A stretch of 64,000 bases of DNA from Sanguinoderma infundibulare (Eukaryota > Basidiomycota > Agaricomycetes > Polyporales > Polyporaceae), in contig JAVLRN010000006.1 in NCBI GenBank assembly GCA_032821775.1, forward strand, positions 2,914,001-2,978,000, in the 5' to 3' direction. A program made the position numbers and the translations under genes. Under the pieces are notes generated by a model. That model was given only the letters and a program-made list of their open reading frames with translations, was not told the origin of the DNA and ran no database searches. Position 1 is the stretch's first letter, and each line of letters begins with the position of its first letter. Positions 52,007 through 61,500 of the stretch are shown in pieces.

Positions 52007-53717
52007 ATGTCCTCCGCCACTGGTGTCAGTGCCAACCTCGTGCACACTGTGTGCGTGTTTTCACGACATCCACCGCAACGGCATTTACACGGCAATCTTC
52101 TGCTGCAGCTTGACGAATGTGGACTACATCGGTGCCGCTGTCTCGAGTGAGTGTCCAACCACGCGATTTACAACACCGGCTGACCAGAGACGGGAATGAC
52201 GCATAGCCATGCTCGCTTACGAGTATTTCATCACCCTCGGTGACGAAATCAAGTACTTCTGGAGAGGGCGGTCGCTGGGTCCGTCGGTGCTGTTCTACAT
52301 GAACAGATACTTCAACCTTCTGCTCAGCATCTACCAGCTCATCGTCCTTAACCCTGCGTATCATCGATCTGCCGAGGTACGTTCGCAGAGTCGATTGAAC
52401 CCGCGACGATCGCTCACGCGGAAACTAGAGGTTCGCATTTGGCCGCTTACAGTCAACCGCACGTAGGAGTTTTTTTTTGACAAAATTGACATAGATGTAT
52501 GCGGGAGATGCCAACGCTGTTCGTCATTGAAGTGCTTGGGGCGTTCCCTTGGGGCGGTACGGTGCCATCGCGCCCTAGCCATTTGAGCATCGTCTCATTC
52601 GTTCTCGGTTGCAGCGTTCTCTGCTTTGCGGGCGTACGCGCTCAGTCGGAACATGCCTCTTTCCGTCATCATATTTTTGCTTTCAATGACCCCCATCGGA
52701 TTGAACCTGGTGAGTACTATCCATGCCTTCACGAAGACCACATTTCATGTATGACACTTTCGCACAGGCGTGTTTCAAGTTCGGACTCGGCGGCGTTGTG
52801 ACGCCGGTCGTCGGCTGTGTTGGTTATAACAGAATCCCAGTGGAGCTGTCACGGATGTGCGTCAGTGGCTGTTGTTTCTCGTTATTCTTACCTGACGTGC
52901 GAGCTTGTAGATGTGGGTCTCGTATATGCGCCGTCTTGAAGTGTACTAACGCTAGGGACTCGCACTAGTCACTATCGTCGCGCGAACAGCTGTCATCCTT
53001 TCTGATGGACTGCTCGTCGTCATCACTTGGTCGCGCCTAGCGAAACAGCGAAGGCTCGGCCTGCGGGGCGGTTCTACACAGTACACCCTCAGCGACGTCC
53101 TGCTCCGTGATGGTAAGTCGTGTATGTTCCTACACTGCGTGGCGTCGACTGACATTGACTTCTCAGGAACCTTCTACTTCCTGTACGTGATTTCCTCGTG
53201 CGATAATGTCTGTTATTCAGCAGGAAACAGGATCATGCTCTTCTTGAACTGCCTCCACATTGCTTTCACAGTCGTTTCGGTGAGTTCACGAGTGTCTTAG
53301 GCTTGATAGAAACCCGCGTAATCCGACCACGACACGCAGATCTTCATCGTTTCATCGCTACAGCACCTCAGTTCTGTCAGCATCTTCGTCACCCCGTATG
53401 TCCCACTTTCTTCAAGCCCGTCTGCTAGTGAGTCCTGAATGCGCGAAATCACAAGGCTCACCGCCATCCTCGTCTCGCGGTTCATCATCCACCTCCAAGC
53501 GGTCGACCGCCAGTCGCCACTCAGCAGCGAGATCCAGACGGCCGCGGCCGACACGTCCACCACGTCCGTCATCTTCGACAGCGTGATCGGTTCGCTTCGA
53601 TGCGAGCTCGAGCCAGAAAACTTTATCAGATCGACTGCCGGCGGCGACGTTTCCCTCGAGGAGAGGGTCGTGGATCATGACGCGTCTTCAGATAATAATA
53701 CTATGAAAGCACCCTAA
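52007..53717 (+). CDS. DUF6533 multi-pass membrane protein
   Basis: The first exon (52007-52050, MSSATGVSANLVHT) joins in phase to LTNVDYIGAAVS, then to MLAYEYFITLGDEIKYFWRG and LGPSVLFYMNRYFNLLLSIY. This is the DUF6533 signature of a Y-E/D-Y-x-I-T-L segment, W, and then LFxxNRY. Later exons read FSALRAYALSRNMPLSVIIF, KFGLGGVVTPVVGCVGYN, LVTIVARTAVILSDGLLVVI, the loop WSRLAKQRRLGLRGG, HIAFTVV, and LTAILVSRFIIHLQAVDR, followed by a hydrophilic tail ending NNTMKAP at 53717. Seven membrane segments are likely. The domain is restricted to Agaricomycetes, often in large families, with no assigned function. About nine exons are needed; the short exons around 53.17-53.40 kb are the least sure. Confidence 0.8.
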
Positions 53718-54417
53718 AGACTCTCACTACGAGGTTTGTATAACAGGTCAACCCAAATCATGCTGTTGCAGTAACATGCGCGCTTAACAGGCTGCACGCG
53801 GCGCTTATGTCCCTCTTCCCTTGATCCCGTACCACCACCATCTACATACCACCCTCTTTGCTTAAGCCTGAGCGGTTACTACTGGACTCTTGACGCTTAT
53901 TGTTTCTGACCCAACTTCACTAGTACTTTGCTTTCAGTCCATTGAATGGCATAGCTGGAATGTCACCAGGATTTCGTGATCAGCCACCATCCGATGTCAA
54001 GTCTGTCGAGCGGGTTGGCCCCTGGAATGATCTTTTCCTCTCCGGCCGTCCCCATGACACGGTGAAGAATGGTACTCGCCAACTAAGTGAAAGGGTCGGT
54101 TGGTTCCATTTCAGGTGAGTAGTGGTGTGCGCGACATGACCGTGATGATAGACGACAGCATGCAAGAACATAGCTCCGGTGATCAATGACAGTCACACTC
54201 CGTTCTCGAGGTGAGCATGCTGTGTCTACCCTGCGCCTGCATATGTCCCCTGCGGTTGCAATTGGACGACGCGTGCGCCAGCTGTCGCGTCCTCCATCTC
54301 GCCAACCAGCTGACATCATTTCCGACAGGATCCGCTGTCCGTCGCAGACATTCTTCGAGTCGAGCGTATGCCGGCTATGTCTTTTTGGGCGATGGTGGCA
54401 ACTGGCTCACCCGAGGA
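53718..54417. other. Intergenic, no gene recognised
   Basis: 3' flank of the DUF6533 gene and upstream region of the secreted PBP-like gene. No coding pattern was found. Confidence 0.45.
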
Positions 54418-54424
54418 TATAAAA
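54418..54424 (+). promoter_or_regulatory. TATA box of the PBP-like gene
   Basis: TATAAAA lies 66 bp before the ATG at 54490, a usual distance for a core promoter with a short leader. The assignment is from sequence and position only. Confidence 0.5.
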
Positions 54425-54489
54425 CCTGCACGATCTTTGCACGATCACCTGCCCGACTGTTAGCGCTCCCGCCCCGCCCCCACTTCACC

Positions 54490-55759
54490 ATGGTTCGCAT
54501 CTCCTACAATGCTTGCCGTGCGCTGCTCTTCTTCATGAGCATCAGCTCATCTCACCTAATCGTGAGTAGCGCGCCTCGCTCCCATCCGTTCCGTACTCCC
54601 GACACCTACGCTCTTCCCGGGCAGCCAGGGTTCTACGCCGGCATACAGACTGCGGCCGCGCTCGCGCCGCAGGCGGTCTACAACGGAGGATACACGAACG
54701 CGACGGACGTCTACGTGCGCATCGCGAACGGTGGCGCGGGGCAGTCCGGTCTGATTGGCGCATGGGCGGACGCGTTCATCCAGTACATGGTCGGAACCGG
54801 TGTGCAGCCTTTCCTGGTGAGCTCTCCGCATCCCATCCCGTGTTGTGGTCGGATGGTGCTCAAGGCGCTTCTTACCTCAGGTCGCTTGGTATCTTGGGGA
54901 CACTACCCAGAGCCTCGGCTTCCTCGCATCTGGTGATGTGGACATCGCCGTCACATACAACGCGGCCGCCGAGGCGCAGTCGATAAACAGTGGAGCTGCC
55001 GTGCAGAGCGTATATGGCTTCCGGGTACGGTCTTCTTGCTTGCGAAGCGGGACGAGTTGATCGTCAACTATTCTTCATAGGACCATTTCCTGCTCGTCGG
55101 TCCCCCATCGAACCCGGCTGGGCTCGCCGCTGACACGGACGACGTCCTGTCGATGTTCAACAAGATCGTGGCGGCTGGAAACGCGGACGCGGCGGTATGT
55201 GCACCCTCCTGGCGTTCGCTTCCGGCCTGGAAGTCGCTCAAATTGATCGCAGACACCTCCCGCGAACCGCACGGCTACCCGCTTCCTGTCGCGTTTCGAC
55301 AAGAGCGCGACGAACATCAAAGAGAGCGAGCTGTTCGTCACCATCGGTCAGGTACGCTCATGGCTGAACCACCGCGGCGGTGAGAAGTTGCTCAGATCGT
55401 CTTGGCAGGTCCCGTGGGCGCTCGCCTACTCGTCCTGGTACCACCAATACCCGCGCTTCCCCATCCAAGCTCTCCAAGCGGCGTCGGTGCTCAGCGAATA
55501 TACCATCACCGACCGTGGCACCTGGCTCTCGTCCACCAAAACTGTCACGGATGCCGTCCAGATCTACAAGGCGGGCTCGGACAACGCAACGGACCCGCTC
55601 CTCAACCCCGCGCACGTCCTCCTGGGTGCGAAGGCGACGAAGACGGACACGTGCAAGGCGTTCATGACCTGGGTCGTCAGCAAGGACGGGGGCCAGAAGG
55701 TGATCAGGGAGTTCACGCGCGGCGGGCAGGTGCTGTACTCGGAAGCTCCGAGCTCTTAG
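54490..55759 (+). CDS. Secreted periplasmic-binding-protein-like (PBP) domain protein
   Basis: The N-terminus MVRISYNACRALLFFMSIS reads as a signal peptide. Then come AVYNGGYTNATDVYVRIANG, GGAGQSGLIGAWADAFIQYM, VAWYLGDTTQSLGFLASGDV with DIAVTYNAAAEAQ, VYGFR, DHFLLVGPPSNPAGL, MFNKIVAAGNADAA, TRFLSRFDKSATNIKESELF, VPWALAYSSWYHQYPRFPIQ, and a C-terminal part with SEYTITDRGTW, ending EAPSS at 55759. This is the fungal family related to bacterial tungstate/molybdate-type solute-binding proteins. The two-lobed fold and the GQSGLI and TRFLSRFDKSATN ligand-loop segments are typical. Fungi have no matching ABC importer, so the role is unknown; an extracellular anion- or small-molecule-binding function is inference. 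About five introns of 50-70 bp split it in phase. Whether the first exon contains an extra intron at GTGAGT after HLI is open. Confidence 0.82.
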
Positions 55760-57177
55760 ACGGACCGTTGCGAGAGAGATGAGTCCTTTCTGGTTCGCCA
55801 CGCGCGCTCGCGCTCGTGCTCGCGTTCCATCTACTTTCCTGTTGTGTCTTCACACCACTGGCACTCCTTTCATATCAGACACTCCTTTGATCACAGTCTC
55901 TCTTTGACGTACGTAACCTCTACACTAGAACTATACAAGCAACATATATTGGTTGCCCGAACGCCGCAGATATCCGCTGGGTCCCTCGTTTGAGCGCCAA
56001 CTTCCTCTCTCTCTCTCTCTCCCCCCGGCTCTTTTATATGGCGCCATTTGTCCGGTTCCACTCACCGACGTTCTGGCACTACAGTACTACTGGACTGGCG
56101 CGCGCCTGCGCATCTTCTCCAGCGCAGGCTTGTCGACTGCGCAGCACCCCATGCCACGCCACATTCAAATTTCAATCACTGCCCTATTGACGCAACCCGC
56201 CAGCTCGATGCTCGGCTCAGTACTCGTACTCATCGCCCACGTCGCGGCTCTCTCGACGTGAGATGGAATTACTGTCTCCTTCGACAGCTGCAGAGGGGTC
56301 AGTTCAACGTCGAATACTCCTTGGCTCGGCGTGGGTCAGACTTGGCCCCGCGGATGAGGCGTGTGCTTGAGTCTTGCCCGTGCTTGCCCCCCGCGATCAC
56401 GCTGAGGTACTCTGTATCATTGCTCGATCGGCGTCCGTATGGGGGTGGTGCAGGCTCACGCGCATGATGGATGAAGTGTTATACGGCCTCGTTGTGCTTG
56501 TCTTCACAATCTACTCTTCTGAGTTCTTGGCTTCATGGGCCGCACCCGACGGCTATTTCTTGTAATGAGAACAAGTCATTGCGAACAGGTCATTACGCCG
56601 TTGAACGTTAAACGTTAAGCCTTGGAGCCTGCAGCTGGAAGCCCGGACTGAGGCAGACGACGGATGTGTTCTGGCGAGTCGTGTAAGGAGCCAAAATATT
56701 TGCTACCTCGTGCCCTCACTTGCCCTTCTCTTGATGTTTCCGTGCGCATATATGCAGCATCCACATTCTAGAGGAGATACTATAGGCGCTTACTTTAGCA
56801 CTGGGCTGCGTGCTGTGCCTGCACCTTGATCGACTGCAACGACCACCTACCTGTACAGTACACCGGCGATTGCAGAACACCGTCGTGAGGGTCCAGGTGC
56901 TGCTCAATTTTTTAGAGTTTGCTACCGAGCCGCCGCATTACCGGGAGATCGACGGTGCCAGAAAGGACGGTAAGGTTCGCCTTATGTCCGTCCCCGCATA
57001 CACGTTGCGCAAGCACTGAGCGTATTCCCATTAGGAGTCTTATCGGGGAGTGCATCGACGTCTTGAACTTCTTGTCCCCGAAAGCGAATTGGTCGCAGAC
57101 GTTTGGTGGTGGATAGCCTTTCAGCCTTCAGGGTTGGGAAACCAAGAAAGAGTACCCGACAACGGTAGATCAATCGG
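55760..57177. other. Intergenic, CT-rich tract
   Basis: No gene recognised. A pure CT run occurs near 56008-56028, a common pyrimidine tract in fungal promoters, but no gene start follows it closely. The end next to 57178 is the promoter of naa10. Confidence 0.45.
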
Positions 57178-58063
57178 ATGCTGAATATCCGTCTTGCACG
57201 GGTGCGTTTCCCATGCAAGCCTCCTGTTTTGCATCCGGACCTGAGGGAACTGACGTGTATGCGCATCCGGTACCCGCTCGGGGATCGGCCAGGTCGAAGA
57301 CCTGACGGCAATGCAGGCTTGCAACCTGCAGAACTTGCCGGAGAACTACACGCTACGCTATTGTACGTTATACAAGTTCTCCGTCGGCACGGTTCGCTAG
57401 GGGGGGCACTTGGCAGACACGATGTCGCTCACGGGCAACGCAGATCTCTTCTATCTGCTCTCGCACCCGCAGCTTTCTTACGTGGCGGAAGAGGGCGGGC
57501 GGATCGTCGGCTACATTCTGGCGAGAATGTAAGTTGGCGTGATCGGGAACTCAGGAGTGGCGTGCGTCGACACGGGTGCTAATTGCTTGGCAATTTTTTT
57601 TGTGTGTGGATGCGATCGTTAGGGACGACGACGCGGGAGAAGAGGGAGAGGAGGCTCACGGGCACGTTGTGTCCATATCCGTCCTGCGGTCCTACCGGCG
57701 GCTCGGGCTGGCGAAGCGGCTCATGATCCAGTCTCGTACGTCAATCTGTATCCTCGGTGCGAGTTGTTCTTGTTCTTACGTGAGCGGCACAGAGCGGGCG
57801 ATGGCGGAAGTGTACCAGGCGTCGTACGTGGTGCTGCACGTCCGGAAGTCGAACCGGGCAGCGATCGGGCTGTACAGAGACGGGCTGGGGTTTGGGATAC
57901 ACGAGACGGAGAAGGGGTACTGTGCGTGCATGCTTGGGCCCCCTCTGCGTTTGCTGTGCCTCCTCCTAACTGTCCTCGTCATTCTTTTTTTTCGGGGACA
58001 GATGCGGACGGGGAGGACGCGTATGTGATGCGGTGCGCGCTGAAGAGGGATGGGGAGGTGTGA
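57178..58063 (+). CDS. naa10: N-terminal acetyltransferase catalytic subunit Naa10 (Ard1)
   Basis: Six exons join perfectly in phase: 57178-57201, 57293-57362, 57444-57528, 57623-57735, 57793-57921 and 58002-58063, giving about 160 residues. The first exon is only 24 bp (MLNIRLAR). It continues as VEDLTAMQACNLQNLPENY, the Naa10 N-terminal signature. YLLSHPQLSYVAEE and GGRIVGYILARM follow, then HVVSISVLRSYRRLGLAKRL with the acetyl-CoA-binding R-x-x-G-x-A motif, and MAEVYQASYVVLHVRKSNRA, GLYRDGLGFGIHETEKGYYA and DGEDAYVMRCAL. Naa10 with Naa15 forms NatA, which acetylates Ser, Ala, Thr, Gly and Cys N-termini at the ribosome. The acidic loop DDDAGEEGEEAHG replaces the shorter loop usual in the family. 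The C-terminus is short, lacking the long tail seen in animals. Its 3' end lies 523 bp from the HK2 start. Confidence 0.92.
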
Positions 58064-58327
58064 GAGATGTGTGCCGGATGGGGAGGAGTAGCGATTGTTG
58101 TACTGAGACTTCGGCCGCGCTCCGTCACAGTGATGGGTGTAACTAGTCGGTCATGGCAACAGGTGAAAGACGAAGACAAGCGGGCGCTGGGCAGGCGAAA
58201 GTGAGAGTAACCAAGGACGTCTTTCGTTTTTGCTGTGAGTTGCAGCAAACCACAATTAATTGGTCGTATATAGTCGGCGGAGATCTCGAGCCCGAGCCCG
58301 AGGTCGGGGAGTTGGTCAGGGACACGA

Positions 58328-58335
58328 TGACGTCA
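58328..58335. promoter_or_regulatory. CRE/ATF-type palindrome upstream of HK2
   Basis: A perfect TGACGTCA palindrome lies about 250 bp before the HK2 start. In fungi this is the binding site of Atf1/CREB-type bZIP factors that respond to stress. Whether it acts on HK2 or belongs to the 3' flank of naa10 cannot be told from sequence. Confidence 0.4.
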
Positions 58336-58586
58336 CGGCAGAGTCCGGGGCGGGAGACGCCGAGGGGAAGATGTCCGGGGATGGCAACTGGTCACGAACT
58401 GGGTATCATAGATATCTCCTTTCACCTTCTCTCTCTTCTCGTTCGCGTCTTGTCCGAGTCCTCGTTGCTCACGGTCCACCCATCTCCCTCCGGCCGCCTG
58501 CGCTGGCCCGGTCTGGTCACCGTCTCCTCTCCTCCACCTCCTGTCCTCCTCGCCCCGGCCACAAACGACGACCTGGGGTCCACTAC

Positions 58587-61500
58587 ATGCATTTTCCCTC
58601 GGGGACCTCCTTCGCCTCCTGGACCGCCAGTGCGACATCCACCAAGCGCGATGACCTGACGCCCTCCCTCACCGTAGCAGAGAAACCACCGCAGAACTAC
58701 CACCTCCCGCCCCCCGTCTCCTTTCCCCCCGACCCATCCTCTGGCCGTCGTTCCCGCAACAAGAAGAACGCACGCATCTCGGGCGGCCTCCGCGTCCACT
58801 GGGACCGCTTCCGGCGCAAGCTCGGCTCGGGCACCGCGCCCTCGACCTCGTCCAACTTCGAAGAGAGCGTGGGCGAGAGCTCCGGCTACCCGCGCTCGCG
58901 GCACGGCCACGAGGGGCCAATCGTCCTCGGCGAGGCCGCAGACGACAGGGTGGACGAGGTCGTCGTCGACCGCGAGTGGTCCGACGAGATCAAGACCAGC
59001 TCCGCCTCGCATTCCGATCATGGCGGCACCCCCGACAAGACGGGCAGCAACCATCCAGGAGGTACGAACACTGACCGCGACTCGTTCGCCATCCGCCCGG
59101 AAGGCTTCTGGGGTACGTCTAGGCCCCTCATCTTCGTCAGGTGGCGCCTATGGCCCGCCGCGTACTCGTTCTTCTGCACGAAGTTCATCGACGAGAAGTC
59201 AGAGATGCACTACAACAAGGAGAACTGGTTCTTGCGAAAGGTGAGTGTCTATCTTTCGTATCTATGGGTCGCCAACCTCGCGTCCGGTGCGTCCCTTTGG
59301 TGCGTCGACCGTGCTTCCCGTGCTTCGCCCACGCCGGTCTCTCCTGGCCTTTGCTCGTGGCCCTGACTTGTCAACAAGTGGAATCAGTGCGACATGCTTC
59401 GTCGTGGGATCCCCACTTCATCTTCTCTCTTCACCGTGAAACGTTACCGCGCGCGGCAAGCACGTCACTACTAGGCCCAGGCCTTGCGACGTCAGACGTG
59501 CTTGCCCTTGCGAGTTCCAGTGCCCTCGCACCAGGCGCCAGGAAACGATAGAAGAGCGTCTCTCGCGAACAACGTAACCCCATCTCCCTTCTTAGCCTTT
59601 GCGGTTCCGAGGATCGTTTAGCGATCGCAGTTCTTGGCCCTATAACCTTGTTCCTTGACGTCATTCAGCTCTGCTCTCCTTTGCCGCTTTACGTCCATTT
59701 CCCAACTGACAGGCTCTCTCGGCAAAACACGTCCAGGTCGGTTAGCCAGCCGACGTCGACAGGAGCTCAATTTTGGTAGTCAGGCACGCCAATGCTCCAC
59801 CCAGCCCGGTCGCCGCGGCGCCTGCTACATAGAGCACTTGAGCGTCTTGGGCTCCCAGCGGCGCCGGGTGTTTAACGACGTGAACGCGTTTTTGAGAGGG
59901 CCTATAGTTTCGAAACGGCTTTAAAGTCGGGCTCTCCGAGACTGCGTCAAGAACGTACAATGGCAGGAGCTCAGGGTGGCTATCGCCGGATGTATGCGCG
60001 ATGGGAACACATACCCGCAGCTCATAGAGCCCATCACGGAAGCCCACACACTGGCGCCATTGTCATGTCCTTCGGCGAAGATGGGGTCCGGGGCGTACTT
60101 GATGCCGTCGCAAGGGGTTCTGTCATAAATGCCCTGGTGACTGGCGCACGCGTGAAGTCCCTGCACTGTCCCTTGTGCCCGTGTTGGTAGTCGGCCGTCT
60201 GGCAGTTCCTATCGCAATAGCACGCGGCCCTAAGAGCGAACAAGCATCGGTGAGCGATCGCGTCGGAAGGTCTGCGCGTCGTTGGCTGACTTGCGCAGGG
60301 AACCTATTTGCATGTTGCTGTTCTTGGTGCTCCCGCAATAGTTGCAGTCATGGCGAATAGATCTTTGATGCTGCCGCCTCGAGTGGGACGCTGCCACGGT
60401 GCTCCCTGCGCTTGCAGGGCATTTCTTTCAACAAGGTCTTCGTTAGAAGTGAGAAAACGCAGTGGGCGGGAACAGAGACAAGCTCCTAACGCCTTCCCGT
60501 GGGGTGCGCTTTTCTCAGATCGACCTCCTTCATCGATTTCTGTGTTGTCGATGGATTAAAAATAATGACAGGATGAGATATGGGGGAGTAGCCAGCGAGA
60601 CGTGACCGCTGCATCGGGCGCCCGATGTTACAATATACACTCTCCTTGCCTTATAAAACTAACCTGCCATACGTTCATAACAGAACCTTGCTTTATGGTC
60701 ATCCGCCTTCCTGATCGTCAACTGGGCGTTTGGCATCGGCTTCGTACCTCGGCCTGTGGTCCTCCCAGATCAGATCTTCCTGTACGGCGTCGCGCCCGCG
60801 TTCAGCTTCGCCATCCTTCCTATGGTCATCTACGACTGGCCGCGAGATCGGGGCGTGATCTACCAGATCGTCCTTCTCTTCGCCGTCTGGATATGGTCCG
60901 TGTACCAGATCATCTTCATGTAAGTCCTTGTGTTTCACTGAAGGACGCACTTTGATATTTTTTCCGACCTACAGATATCTATGTGGACAGTACAATCCGG
61001 CGCACGCGCATTTCGGTTGCGTAGGCAAAGATTACCTGACGCTCTTCTAGTAAGTTGTGCTTCTCTTGTTTCATCCCGTCCGGGACGCTGATTAGGGGTG
61101 TATTGCCAGCTATACTTCGGGCCTGCAGACCATCGCGCTATTCGGCCTCAAGTTGCACAGGTTCCCTGCGATGGCCGGTGCCATTGTGTTCTTCGTGTTG
61201 TGAGTCCTATCTGCCCAGGTTCCAGAGATGTCACCGAAATGTTTTGTAGGGCGTGCACTCTCGTCGTTCCTGACAAGCCATCGTTCATCCGGAGTGGGTG
61301 ATTTCCACAGAACCATGCAACAGAACTCCCTAACTAAATCCCTATGTCCTCTGGCAGATATGGCGAACTTCTTGTTCTTCCAGGCTTTCCTGCTCTACAT
61401 CCACTACATGCGCGAGAACGTGAGTGTGCCTGGCTTGTCGCGTTGGTCTAGAGGCTCATGAGTGTGTTGTTGTCAGGCCGAGAGACGACTATACACGTTG

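Noticed and set aside
57250..57582. A 134-codon frame overlapping the 5' half of naa10
   Set aside because: It runs through two introns of naa10 and lacks acetyltransferase motifs. The spliced model restores the complete Naa10 signature.
58260..58586. N-terminal extension of HK2 upstream of 58587
   Set aside because: The frame is open, but it lies in the leader shared with HK1. The HK1 protein starts at the position matching 58587, and the extension is Arg-rich with no counterpart.
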